A stretch of 50,240 nt of DNA, taken from the IMG/VR virus record IMGVR_UViG_3300033571_001427, positions 1-50,240 of that record. The stretch is one strand, 5' to 3'. Under the pieces are notes generated by a model. That model saw nothing but the letters and a program-made list of their open reading frames with translations, searched no databases and was not told where the DNA came from. Every line of letters starts with the position of its first letter. Within the stretch, counting starts at the first letter, position 1. Positions 1-7,103 of this stretch are shown piece after piece. A program made the translations under genes and the position numbers. This stretch comes from a virus.

Positions 1-41
1 CAGGACCTATGGTAATAGTCCTTACTTCTTCTATAATGATC

Positions 42-728
42 CTAATCACTAAAGGTCTTATATACTTCTAGTATAGGAGAAACTATACTATGTCTGTGAT
101 TTTGTAATAAAGCAAAGACCTTAAATCCCTGAACATGTTCTTCTATACGTGCTAAGAAACTAAAGCCGGATGTCTTCTTATCTTTAAGATCTATCTGGGC
201 AATGTCACCACAGATTACCATCTTACTTTCTTTACCCAATCTACCTAGAATAGCCTCCATCTGAGAGTGTGTAACATTCTGGGCCTCATCTACAATGATG
301 AAACTATTTACAAACGTTCTACCTCTTACAAATGCAAAGGGTACAATCTCAATATTACCAAACTCTATCTCTTTATCTATCTTCTCTTTGTTATATAGAG
401 CATATAGATTATGATAAATAGGCGCTAACCAGGGGTCCATTTTTTCTTTAATGTCTCCGGGTAAGAATCCTATATCTTCTTTAGATACAGTAGGTCTAGT
501 AATAATAATCTTGTCAACCTCTTTGTTAAATAACATATCAAGAGCAACTTGACAGGCTACAAGTGTTTTACCGGAGCCTGCCATACCTTTTAATACAGTT
601 ATTGGATTGTCAAGAATCAGAGACTTAGCTCTTTTCTGCTCCTCATTTAAAGTTATTTGAAACTTAATGGGATTCTTGGGCCTTCTTTTTGCTTTGAAGA
701 CCTCATCTTCATGTGAATTTGATGTCAT
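42..728 (-). CDS. phoH: PhoH-like P-loop ATPase
   Basis: This 228-residue protein is a PhoH family P-loop NTPase. The Walker A motif GMAGSGKT is at residues 48-55, and the Walker B segment FIIVDEAQN has its acidic pair at D147-E148. Between them lies the ITRPTVSKEDIGFLPG stretch that is typical of PhoH. Family members are cytoplasmic ATPases linked to RNA metabolism, and they are common in phages of Bacteroidota, but their phage role is unsettled. The length fits the compact core without extra domains. The ATG at 726-728 overlaps the stop of the upstream zinc-ribbon gene as ATGA, so translation is probably coupled. The gene stops with TAG, which argues against TAG recoding. The 41 bases downstream to the window edge hold nothing I can call. 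Confidence 0.93.
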   Translation of the reverse strand: MTSNSHEDEVFKAKRRPKNPIKFQITLNEEQKRAKSLILDNPITVLKGMAGSGKTLVACQVALDMLFNKEVDKIIITRPTVSKEDIGFLPGDIKEKMDPWLAPIYHNLYALYNKEKIDKEIEFGNIEIVPFAFVRGRTFVNSFIIVDEAQNVTHSQMEAILGRLGKESKMVICGDIAQIDLKDKKTSGFSFLARIEEHVQGFKVFALLQNHRHSIVSPILEVYKTFSD

Positions 729-910
729 GCTTGTTCTCCGTTACAGCAAGGTATAGCATTTTGTTTACATACCGGGCACTGATAGTGACCATGTACAAAA
801 ATATATTCTACCCTACTATTACAAAATACACAATAATCAGAAGTTTTTATGCATGAGAGACTCTTGCACTCCTGATTGTCCGTGGTATTTGCTTCCTGGT
901 TTTTTGTCAT
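725..910 (-). CDS. Small zinc-ribbon protein nested between dcd and phoH
   Basis: This 61-residue protein has two CxxC knuckles, C27-x2-C30 and C45-x2-C48, with a short aromatic stretch between them and an extra CC pair near the C-terminus. The pattern fits a zinc ribbon. The ATG at 908-910 lies inside the 3' end of dcd in another frame (overlap 837-910), and the TGA stop overlaps the phoH start as ATGA. The cysteine spacing and the coupling to phoH suggest a real gene despite the long overlap with dcd. No other Met start exists downstream. The function is unknown; a small nucleic-acid-binding or regulatory role is only a guess. Confidence 0.65.
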   Translation of the reverse strand: MTKNQEANTTDNQECKSLSCIKTSDYCVFCNSRVEYIFVHGHYQCPVCKQNAIPCCNGEQA

Positions 911-1370
911 AAGTCTGGAGAATTTTACCTGCTACACGTTCAAACTTGATTTGACAGATCTTCATGTTAGGATAAATACGTAATGGTTTTACCACACGCA
1001 TCTCTAATACTAGAGATCCCATAAATCCTGAATCAATAAATCCGGCACAGATATGAATATCTAAACCTAATCTACCTAGACTAGACTTACCCATAACTGT
1101 AGCACAGATATCTTCCTTTACTCCAATAGTTTCATTGCATGAGTAAAGATATAATTCACCTGGCTGTAACACATAACCCTCTTCAGGAATCTCAAATTCC
1201 TCTACAGGATTAGGTTGTCTGCAGTCTAAAGTATTACCCGTATATATTTTACATTTAGGGTTTAAAGTTAAATCTACAGAGTTTGGATTTAAATACTCAT
1301 GTTTAAAAGGAGAGATTATAATCATACCTCTTTCATGCTCTAATAAAATTTCTGAATCTGCAAGTACCAT
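837..1370 (-). CDS. dcd: dCTP deaminase (possibly bifunctional dCTP deaminase/dUTPase)
   Basis: This 177-residue protein belongs to the dUTPase-fold trimeric dCTP deaminases, which convert dCTP to dUTP, and in bifunctional members on to dUMP, feeding dTMP synthesis. Visible signatures are KSSLGRLGLD (residues 95-104, phosphate and base contacts), AGFIDSGFMGSLVLEM (109-124) with the family's catalytic glutamate at E123, and a C-terminal KKPGSKYHGQSG segment like the mobile lid that closes over the nucleotide. Length is normal for the family. The start ATG (1368-1370) lies only 5 bases from a TAnnTTTG promoter box on the same strand, so the transcript may be almost leaderless. Sequence alone does not settle whether it also has dUTPase activity. 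Confidence 0.9.
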   Translation of the reverse strand: MVLADSEILLEHERGMIIISPFKHEYLNPNSVDLTLNPKCKIYTGNTLDCRQPNPVEEFEIPEEGYVLQPGELYLYSCNETIGVKEDICATVMGKSSLGRLGLDIHICAGFIDSGFMGSLVLEMRVVKPLRIYPNMKICQIKFERVAGKILQTYDKKPGSKYHGQSGVQESLMHKNF

Positions 1371-1375
1371 AGTCG

Positions 1376-1383
1376 CAAATATA
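1376..1383 (-). promoter_or_regulatory. Bacteroidota-type -7 box driving dcd
   Basis: The minus strand reads TATATTTG, an exact match to the Bacteroidota sigma-factor -7 consensus TAnnTTTG. It ends 5 bases before the dcd ATG. I see no good TTTG -33 element at the usual 19-21 base spacing, so this is a half-site match that rests on position and on the facing site at 1387-1394. Confidence 0.5.
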
Positions 1384-1386
1384 TAC

Positions 1387-1394
1387 TAAATTTG
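1387..1394 (+). promoter_or_regulatory. Bacteroidota-type -7 box driving the glycosyltransferase island
   Basis: The plus strand reads TAAATTTG, an exact TAnnTTTG match, placed 4 bases before the ATG of the first plus-strand gene (1399). Together with the opposing box 3 bases away it forms a divergent pair inside a 28-bp intergenic interval. No clear -33 TTTG is visible. If it is used, the plus-strand mRNA would be leaderless or nearly so. Confidence 0.5.
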
Positions 1395-1398
1395 TGAT

Positions 1399-2025
1399 AT
1401 GTCGGATGTAAAATCTGTAATTGGTATACCCACTATAAATAGAGCTGATCTTCTAGAAGGCGCATTAGATTTATATGTAAAAAACTGGAAAAGAAATATC
1501 TTTATTGTAGATAATGGTAATCAAATTATACAACCAAGACCTATAGTAAAAGTTATGAAAATGTCTCATAACTTAGGCGTATCTGGTAGCTGGAATCATT
1601 TATGTAAAACTTTATTTGCTCAAGGGTATAGTCACGTATGTCTACTCAATGATGATATAGTTTGGAATAAAACCCAAGACCAGGTAGATAAATTTATAGA
1701 GGAGAATCCTACTGACTTTTATGTTGGCACCGGTACGTGGTGTAACATTGTATTACCCAAAACAACTTGGGATATAGTGGGACCATTTGATGAAGAGTTT
1801 TATCCGGCTTACTTTGAAGACAATGACTATTGTTATAGAATGAGATTAGCGGGACTTAAGAGAATTAACTCTGAGTTTTTTAACCCAGAAGTATTTAGAA
1901 ATAGCCAGACTATTGCTAGAGATAGTTCTCTCAATAAAAACTTTGATAGAAACAGAGAAAGATATAAAGAGAAGTGGGGAGGTTACCCTTTAGAAGAAAC
2001 ATTTAAAACTCCATACAATGAGTAA
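1399..2025 (+). CDS. GT2-family glycosyltransferase
   Basis: This 208-residue GT-A fold glycosyltransferase resembles the family 2 rhamnosyltransferase-like group. The N-terminus has the usual nucleotide-sugar strand (VIGIPTINRADLL), and then NLGVSGSWNHL. The acidic metal/nucleotide motif lies in HVCLLNDDIVW, and the acceptor-side segment FDEEFYPAYFEDNDYCYRMRLAG matches the ED/DYxxR region of these enzymes. It is shorter than full GT2 proteins (often 250-300 residues) but keeps the catalytic core. It is the first of three overlapping plus-strand genes; the next gene starts 8 bases before its stop. The likely job is adding a sugar to a surface glycan, a virion protein or modified DNA. Donor and acceptor cannot be told from sequence. 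Confidence 0.85.
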   Translation: MSDVKSVIGIPTINRADLLEGALDLYVKNWKRNIFIVDNGNQIIQPRPIVKVMKMSHNLGVSGSWNHLCKTLFAQGYSHVCLLNDDIVWNKTQDQVDKFIEENPTDFYVGTGTWCNIVLPKTTWDIVGPFDEEFYPAYFEDNDYCYRMRLAGLKRINSEFFNPEVFRNSQTIARDSSLNKNFDRNRERYKEKWGGYPLEETFKTPYNE

Positions 2026-2569
2026 AGAATTATATCCAATGCGTGGTCAAGAGTTCTTAGTAAAAGGACTTATTGATCTTTGTGACTTTGTATCACAAGC
2101 ACTTAACAGGCCTACTTATGAGTTAACTATTTGTGAGATAGGTAGTTACAGTGGAGAAAGTACTAGTATTTTTGCTAGTAGATTTAAATATGTATTAGCT
2201 GTAGATCCCTGGATGGATAATTATGATCCGGATGATGCTGCTTGTCATCATGCTGCTTTTAGTGAAGTAGAAAAAGCTTTTGATCAGCGCATGAGTTTCT
2301 ATCCTAATGTAACTAAGTTAAAAGCAACAAGTGATGATGCAGTTAAACAATTAAAAGATGCACGTTTTGATGTTGTTTATATAGATGGTTTACATACATA
2401 TGAGCAAGTAAAGATTGATATTGCAAACTATGCGCCTCTTACAAACTTTATTGTTGCCGGTCATGATTATAATAAGACAGATTGGCCAGGAGTATACAGA
2501 GCTGTAAATGAATCATTTGACCAACCAATTTATACATTCCAAGATACATCATGGGCCAAGATATTATAA
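2018..2569 (+). CDS. Class I SAM-dependent methyltransferase
   Basis: This 183-residue Rossmann-fold methyltransferase is of the Methyltransf_24-like type often found beside glycosyltransferases. Motif I, ICEIGSYSGES, is at about residues 38-48 (SAM-binding glycine loop). Motif II is in VLAVDPWMD, and a later DVVYIDGLHTYEQV segment is the usual acidic/catalytic region, followed by AGHDYN. It overlaps its neighbours on both sides (8 bases and 19 bases), so the three plus-strand genes are almost surely one operon. The context suggests methylation of a sugar or nucleotide-sugar product of the flanking transferases, for example capping a glycan. The substrate is inferred, not shown. Confidence 0.85.
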   Translation: MSKELYPMRGQEFLVKGLIDLCDFVSQALNRPTYELTICEIGSYSGESTSIFASRFKYVLAVDPWMDNYDPDDAACHHAAFSEVEKAFDQRMSFYPNVTKLKATSDDAVKQLKDARFDVVYIDGLHTYEQVKIDIANYAPLTNFIVAGHDYNKTDWPGVYRAVNESFDQPIYTFQDTSWAKIL

Positions 2570-4392
2570 ACCTAAGTATTATTATACCCTTCTCTAGAAA
2601 GACTATTAATCTAGATGAGATAGTAAATAGTATTGGTAATCTTACTAATGCTAATTTAGAAGTAATCATTGTTACAAGTGATGATAGAAAAGATGAGGTA
2701 GAAACTTGGTTACCTAAAAGTTTAAACATCAGTGTATACTCTACAGATGAACCAACAGTATCCGGTAATAACTATAGAAACATAGGTGTTACTAAAGCTA
2801 CAGGAGATTGGATTTACTTCTTAGATGATGATAACATTGTGCACCCTAACTTTAATGATCTATTAGAGTACATGGATAAAGAAAGAGATGTTATATTCTT
2901 CTCTCAAATATTTGCAAATCAGAAGCTCAGACTAATGCCCGTTAGTATAGATGTTGGTGGTGTAGATACCGCAATGTTTTTAGTAAAGAAATCTGTGATG
3001 GATAATCACAAATGGGAGGAAGGAGCATATACAGCTGATGGTATACTAGCTAAAGAACTTAGTGAGTACAACTGTCAATATATTTATACCCCGTATTGTT
3101 TTTATAACTATCAACAAGATACAGTATTTAATGAAAATACGGTCCCCAGTAGAAAGATTCTAGCTTATATGGACTTTGATTCTCCAACAGGATTTGCTAC
3201 TGTCTCTCATAATGTACTTGATAGATTAACTCCCTGGTTAATTGAGAATAAAATTAAAGTAGATGTTGCTGCTTTAAACTATGGTGATAAACCACATGCT
3301 AGATATAATCAAGCTATTACTATTATTAATCCAATGGCTTTTGCAGATAATGCAGAAGACTATTATTGGAGAGATGGTATATTAAAATTGTTAAGTAATG
3401 GAGATTACGATCTTTTTTGGGCTATGAATGATGTACCGGTTATTGGACCAATGGCAGATTTTATAAAACAATCACAGATTAAAAGAGAGTTCTATAATAG
3501 AAAACCATTCAAGACTATTCTCTATACTCCTATTGACAGTGTACCGTTTGCTAGGTACTTTAATAATTTAAACTTCTTTGATGAGATTGTTACATACACA
3601 GAGTATGGTAAAAGAATGGCACTGGATGCTTTCTATAAGTCTAACAAGAATGTTATTACAGATGTAAAGTTTGATATCATTGCACATGGTACAGATAAAG
3701 AAACATTTAAGAAATTAAGTAACAAGAGAGAGCTGCGAAAGAAGTATGACTTACCTGAAGATGCGTTTATCTATGGTAACTTTAATACTAACTCTCCTCG
3801 TAAAGATTTTGGTACAACACTAATTGCTTTCTCTTATCTTAAAAAACAGAGACCGGATATAAACTCTGTTCTCTATTTACATACTGAGCCCAATGATGAA
3901 CAGGGAATTAAAATGTATGTAGCCTGTGAAAGATTAGATTTAAAACCAGGTAAGGATGTATTCTTTCCTTTAGCAGATAAACATAAAAGAAAGAAATACT
4001 CTACCAAAGAGATCAATGAACTCTACAACTGTCTAGATGTATTTGTTACAAGTACTACTGCAGAAGGTTGGGGACTAACTGTAACTGAAGCTATGGCTTG
4101 TGAGTTACCAATTGTATGCGGTTTACATACATCATTGAATGAAATTACAGACAATGGTGAATTAGTATATGCTGTAAAGAATATATATGAGCACATACAA
4201 ATTGAAGACGCAGAAAATATCCGGGAAGTATTAGATCCTAAAGAAACTGCACAGAGAATGATAGAAGCTTATGAGGATTGCAAATTAGATATTGCAAAAA
4301 CATTCTACTCCCATAAAATGGAAGAGTATGATTGGGATAAAATAGCTGAACAGTGGAAAGAAAAGTTTAAGAAAATACTTTACTTACCCTGA
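2551..4392 (+). CDS. Two-domain glycosyltransferase (GT2 plus GT4-like)
   Basis: This 613-residue protein joins two transferase domains. The N-terminal part (about residues 1-215) is GT2-like: it opens with LSIIIPFSR and has the DxD-type metal motif in WIYFLDDDNIVHP. The C-terminal part (about 220-610) is GT-B fold, GT4-like: a strand FIYGNFNTNSPRKDF begins the donor-binding half, and EGWGLTVTEAMACELP holds the EX7E-type glutamates and a donor-site loop. Such fusions can add two sugars in a row to one acceptor. It starts 19 bases inside the methyltransferase gene. The 3' end meets the minus-strand 46-residue gene tail to tail with 13 bases shared, and I see no clear terminator between them. 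Confidence 0.85.
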   Translation: MGQDIINLSIIIPFSRKTINLDEIVNSIGNLTNANLEVIIVTSDDRKDEVETWLPKSLNISVYSTDEPTVSGNNYRNIGVTKATGDWIYFLDDDNIVHPNFNDLLEYMDKERDVIFFSQIFANQKLRLMPVSIDVGGVDTAMFLVKKSVMDNHKWEEGAYTADGILAKELSEYNCQYIYTPYCFYNYQQDTVFNENTVPSRKILAYMDFDSPTGFATVSHNVLDRLTPWLIENKIKVDVAALNYGDKPHARYNQAITIINPMAFADNAEDYYWRDGILKLLSNGDYDLFWAMNDVPVIGPMADFIKQSQIKREFYNRKPFKTILYTPIDSVPFARYFNNLNFFDEIVTYTEYGKRMALDAFYKSNKNVITDVKFDIIAHGTDKETFKKLSNKRELRKKYDLPEDAFIYGNFNTNSPRKDFGTTLIAFSYLKKQRPDINSVLYLHTEPNDEQGIKMYVACERLDLKPGKDVFFPLADKHKRKKYSTKEINELYNCLDVFVTSTTAEGWGLTVTEAMACELPIVCGLHTSLNEITDNGELVYAVKNIYEHIQIEDAENIREVLDPKETAQRMIEAYEDCKLDIAKTFYSHKMEEYDWDKIAEQWKEKFKKILYLP

Positions 4393-4520
4393 CCTCTATA
4401 CTTAGATTGAGGAGTAGCTTTAGGTCCTACAGACTTGTGAGCTTTACCCTTCTTCTTGTTTACATTTTTAGGTGCCAAGCTCTTAGCCATGCTGTTACCA
4501 CCTTTTTTTGCTGCCGCCAT
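4380..4520 (-). CDS. Small basic Lys/Gly-rich protein (46 residues)
   Basis: This short reading frame starts at ATG 4518-4520 and ends with TAA at 4380-4382. It encodes a very basic peptide: Ala-rich start, then KKGGNSMAKSLAPKNVNKKK and a C-terminus ending YRGQGK. It has about 14 Lys/Arg, one His and no acidic residue. It lies 13 bases beyond the fibre-like gene in the same direction, and its end overlaps the opposing glycosyltransferase by 13 bases. The absence of Asp and Glu and the fit into the minus-strand operon favour a real gene, perhaps a nucleic-acid-binding or capsid-interior peptide. There is no recognisable domain, so function is open. Confidence 0.55.
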   Translation of the reverse strand: MAAAKKGGNSMAKSLAPKNVNKKKGKAHKSVGPKATPQSKYRGQGK

Positions 4521-4533
4521 ATATATAATATAA

Positions 4534-5421
4534 TTAAAATACTCGATATAAATTAAACATATCTGTATATATAGAGTTTAATGGATTAGCACTAGCCCAT
4601 TGAGCAGTAATGTTTAATGTATTACTTATAGTAGTATTAAATGTAGTATTGTTTAGATTATAAAAACCAATACTCTCAGGAGAATTACTAGCATTCTTAT
4701 TGTAAGCAAATCTACCGGATGTTGCAATACTTGCAATACCTGAAGTTCCTATAGATCTTACTGTAAAGTTTACATATAATTCCCAGTTTTTATTTGTTGT
4801 AGCCGCCAGAGTCATTAATCCTGTGTCTGCCAATGTAAAACCATTTGACATACAGCGAATCTCTAATTGCTCATTATTTACAGAAGATATTTTTCCTGAT
4901 AGATAAGCAATAAAAGAATCCCCAAGTTTAAAACCACCAGCAGGTACAGTTAATGTACCAACTCCACCATCTATTAAAGTAGTAGAAACGGTAGTATTTG
5001 TAATTACAATACTGTCAGCTGTTTGAGCATATAATCCGGGACTTAAACCACTACCTTGACCATAAGTTAAAAGACCATTTGAGGTATTATAATAAACTAT
5101 ATTAGGTGTTGTTACATTTGCAAGATTAGCATTTATAGCACCAACACTAATATTATTTAAAGTTATGTTTCCTGCAGTAGTTACCTGGTCTAATGTTACA
5201 TTCCAAGTTCTATTTGCAGATAGATCATAGGTTACACCATTGATTGTAAGTGTTCTACTATTTGGAACACTATCATCTGTAGATTGATTTAATGTAGCCG
5301 CAAGATATCTTAGATGTACGGTGTCCCTTCTATATTTAATTTCTTTGGTAGCCCGATAAATCTGTTCCGTTTCATTGGCCCAAAGATTTAATTCTGCAGC
5401 TAATACAGCTAATTTTATCAT
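4534..5421 (-). CDS. Fibre-like virion protein (putative receptor-binding or head/tail fibre)
   Basis: This 295-residue protein has the composition of a trimeric phage fibre, rich in Asn, Thr, Ser, Ala and Gly with alternating beta-like strands. Residues about 55-75 hold SRTLTINGVTYDLSANRTWN, a segment that recurs in many phage fibre proteins. A predicted helix at the N-terminus (about 1-45) could anchor the shaft. The C-terminal half (from about 135) looks like a compact beta-domain and would be the receptor-binding tip. It is much shorter than main tail fibres, so a head fibre or an accessory tip is equally possible. Upstream, minus-strand AAGGGA (6 bases before the ATG) is a fair Shine-Dalgarno sequence that can be paired by a hairpin at 5427-5460. 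Confidence 0.6.
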   Translation of the reverse strand: MIKLAVLAAELNLWANETEQIYRATKEIKYRRDTVHLRYLAATLNQSTDDSVPNSRTLTINGVTYDLSANRTWNVTLDQVTTAGNITLNNISVGAINANLANVTTPNIVYYNTSNGLLTYGQGSGLSPGLYAQTADSIVITNTTVSTTLIDGGVGTLTVPAGGFKLGDSFIAYLSGKISSVNNEQLEIRCMSNGFTLADTGLMTLAATTNKNWELYVNFTVRSIGTSGIASIATSGRFAYNKNASNSPESIGFYNLNNTTFNTTISNTLNITAQWASANPLNSIYTDMFNLYRVF

Positions 5422-5426
5422 AGTTA

Positions 5427-5460
5427 ATCCCTTATATATAATTTACATTATTTTAGGGAT
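5427..5460 (-). promoter_or_regulatory. Hairpin that could mask the ribosome site of the fibre-like gene
   Basis: Minus-strand ATCCCT (5460-5455) can pair with AGGGAT (5432-5427), leaving an AT-rich 22-base loop. The 3' arm contains the AAGGGA ribosome-binding sequence 6 bases before the fibre-like gene start at 5421. Pairing would hide that site. The stem is only six pairs with a long loop, so stability is doubtful. Confidence 0.35.
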
Positions 5461-5474
5461 AAATAAATGATTTA

Positions 5475-5786
5475 TTACTTTTTGTCAGGATTGCGAGGCT
5501 TGTATTTCCTCTTTTTCTTTGGTTTTACTACTTGCTTTTCTTCTACCTCTTTTTCTTCAGATGTAGAAATAGCTTCTTTCATAACCTTTTCAGCTGCTTC
5601 TACAGTAGAATTTACTGCTGAATTAATTGCTGAATTTACAGAGGATTGAATACCCGCTTTAATCTTTTGATGCATTTCATTAAACAATGCATTCTCTTTT
5701 TTCTCTAAGCGTAAAGCAAGAATAATTAGAATTATTAGGATAACACCTAATACAATTCCTAAAACAATTTGTGGAGTCATAATCAT
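5475..5786 (-). CDS. Small single-pass membrane protein with basic tail
   Basis: I place the start at the ATG 5784-5786, giving 103 residues. The frame stays open to an earlier ATG at 5834, but that would run 47 bases into the upstream gene. The N-terminus is one strong hydrophobic helix (IVLGIVLGVILIILIILAL). It is followed by a predicted amphipathic coiled-coil region and a highly basic Lys/Pro/Arg tail (PKKKRKYKPRNP). It is the last gene of the lysis/membrane cassette, 53 bases upstream of the fibre-like gene. The layout (one N-terminal TM plus charged helix) suits a holin, an inner-membrane spanin or a membrane anchor, but no family is recognisable. Confidence 0.6.
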   Translation of the reverse strand: MIMTPQIVLGIVLGVILIILIILALRLEKKENALFNEMHQKIKAGIQSSVNSAINSAVNSTVEAAEKVMKEAISTSEEKEVEEKQVVKPKKKRKYKPRNPDKK

Positions 5787-5787
5787 A

Positions 5788-6213
5788 TTATTTGTACAAA
5801 TATAATCTAAAATATTCAAAATCTTCTTCACCACCTTCCTTCTTATATTTTAGAAAGGCATCATATACAGGGCCCATAAATTTTGCTTCATCTTCTACAG
5901 TTGCTGTATCTAGTCCGGCACTAACCATCTTAATAGCATACATCTCATTTACCTGAGACATTACTTTAACTTGTTTTTCTGCTACTATTACTGCTTCTTT
6001 TAGCTCTGCTTTCTCTTCTACTTTAGTCTCTACTAATTTTTCACTAGTCTTTTGAGCAATCTGAGTTACTTGAGAAGCAACTTGTAAATTCTTTTCAATC
6101 TTCTTAAGCATCATCTCAATATCATCTACAGGAGGTGTTGTAATAGCATTAACCGGGAATGATATTTTAATAGCAATAAGGAACGTAATAAAAAAGATAA
6201 CTAAAATTCTCAT
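5788..6213 (-). CDS. Secreted coiled-coil protein, spanin-like candidate
   Basis: This 141-residue protein has a clear signal peptide: positively charged start, hydrophobic residues 4-19, and a likely signal peptidase I site after VNA at residue 23. The mature part (about 30-105) is charged and heptad-like (EKNLQVASQVTQIAQKTSEK and on), followed by an acidic/aromatic C-terminus. It contains no cysteine, so it is not a lipoprotein. Its ATG overlaps the stop of the upstream 92-residue membrane gene as ATGA. A secreted coiled coil translated together with a membrane-anchored coiled coil is reminiscent of a spanin pair, but canonical outer spanins are lipoproteins, so this is an inference from layout only. 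Confidence 0.6.
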   Translation of the reverse strand: MRILVIFFITFLIAIKISFPVNAITTPPVDDIEMMLKKIEKNLQVASQVTQIAQKTSEKLVETKVEEKAELKEAVIVAEKQVKVMSQVNEMYAIKMVSAGLDTATVEDEAKFMGPVYDAFLKYKKEGGEEDFEYFRLYLYK

Positions 6214-6488
6214 AACTTTTTAACTGTATTAATGATACGTAATTCTGTAATAGCAGCAGCAAGTGCGCTATCTGATTTTTTAAGAGCGTAATTCATCCTA
6301 TCTATCTTTAATTCAAGATTATTCATCTTCTCATTAGAGATCCTAATCTGATCAGCATAACCCGTTTTAACGTCATAGTACAAATAGCTAACAGCCACAA
6401 GCATACAAAAAGCAACGGCAGCAACTGGGTTCTTTTTAAATTGGTCAAATGTGACAGGAAAGGCATTGGGTGTTTTTTTAATAGTCAT
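6210..6488 (-). CDS. Membrane-anchored coiled-coil protein (inner-spanin-like)
   Basis: This 92-residue protein has a basic N-terminus, one transmembrane helix at about residues 22-40 (PVAAVAFCMLVAVSYLYYDV) and a C-terminal coiled coil (about 46-88, rich in Glu/Lys/Leu heptads such as NNLELKIDRMNYALKKSDSA). The predicted topology is N-in with the coiled coil in the periplasm, as in inner-membrane spanins. It sits directly after the cell-wall enzyme gene (26-base gap) and its stop overlaps the next gene as ATGA. The family cannot be named from sequence. A holin-associated or spanin role is inferred from position. Confidence 0.6.
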   Translation of the reverse strand: MTIKKTPNAFPVTFDQFKKNPVAAVAFCMLVAVSYLYYDVKTGYADQIRISNEKMNNLELKIDRMNYALKKSDSALAAAITELRIINTVKKL

Positions 6489-6514
6489 AATGTCTTCTGA
6501 TTTTTATAGTAAAC

Positions 6515-7102
6515 TTACTTAATGTCTTTAGATTCAATAAGGGTATAGGTAAAAGAGTTACCACCTAAAGTAGCCGCTTTTTTACAGATTGCCATAAACG
6601 CATCAAAGTCTGCAGATTTCTTGAACACTTGGCAGCCCTCTGACCAGTTTTCCACATAAGTTGAATCTGCACCAGCCTTGTGAATATTAATACCAAAAAT
6701 GCCTTCTTGTATCTTTGTTTCATCATAGTTCATGTCTTTATTGGCATCACGGTATACTTTAACATTAGCCTTCTGTTTAAGGGCCTCATACTTACCTTGG
6801 TGTAATCCAAGATGGTGTGAACCAGAATATTGACCGGGCACTAAGCGTGCAACACCAGCAGCATTGTGAAATTCTTTAACACCCTTAGTTCCGGGATCAG
6901 TTGTAGCAGGCCAAATTTTAAATTTCCACTCACCATTTTCTTTGTAAGAAAGAGTTAAGTGATCATCAAATACATTGGTTACTTTGTTACCAGTAGAAGA
7001 ATTACGTACACCAATGATGTTTACATTGAAGTCACCATTCTCAAAGTACTTGTAACCTTTGGCTTTCATTGCAGCCTCAATTTGTTCTCTAGTATAGCTC
7101 AT
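6515..7102 (-). CDS. YkuD-motif cell-wall enzyme, probable endolysin
   Basis: This 195-residue protein carries the L,D-transpeptidase (YkuD) active-site pattern. H141 lies in GINIHKAG, and S154-E-G-C157 follows exactly 16 residues after the histidine, matching HG-x(11)-S-x-G-C of that family. The nucleophile would be C157. The rest is beta-rich with no signal peptide or membrane segment. Host YkuD enzymes cross-link peptidoglycan or attach proteins to it; a phage protein in a lysis cassette more likely cleaves such links. Its neighbours are a holin-like gene just upstream and spanin-like genes downstream, the usual arrangement of an endolysin. The alternative is a cell-wall modifying enzyme that is not the main lysin. 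Confidence 0.65.
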   Translation of the reverse strand: MSYTREQIEAAMKAKGYKYFENGDFNVNIIGVRNSSTGNKVTNVFDDHLTLSYKENGEWKFKIWPATTDPGTKGVKEFHNAAGVARLVPGQYSGSHHLGLHQGKYEALKQKANVKVYRDANKDMNYDETKIQEGIFGINIHKAGADSTYVENWSEGCQVFKKSADFDAFMAICKKAATLGGNSFTYTLIESKDIK

Positions 7103-7103
7103 A

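Noticed and set aside
2448-2729. Minus-strand frame over the methyltransferase/glycosyltransferase border
   Set aside because: It is antisense to two strongly supported overlapping genes and shows no domain.
4393-4412. Terminator between the convergent glycosyltransferase and 46-residue genes
   Set aside because: Only a four-pair CCTC/GAGG stem is present with no T-run, which is too weak to call.
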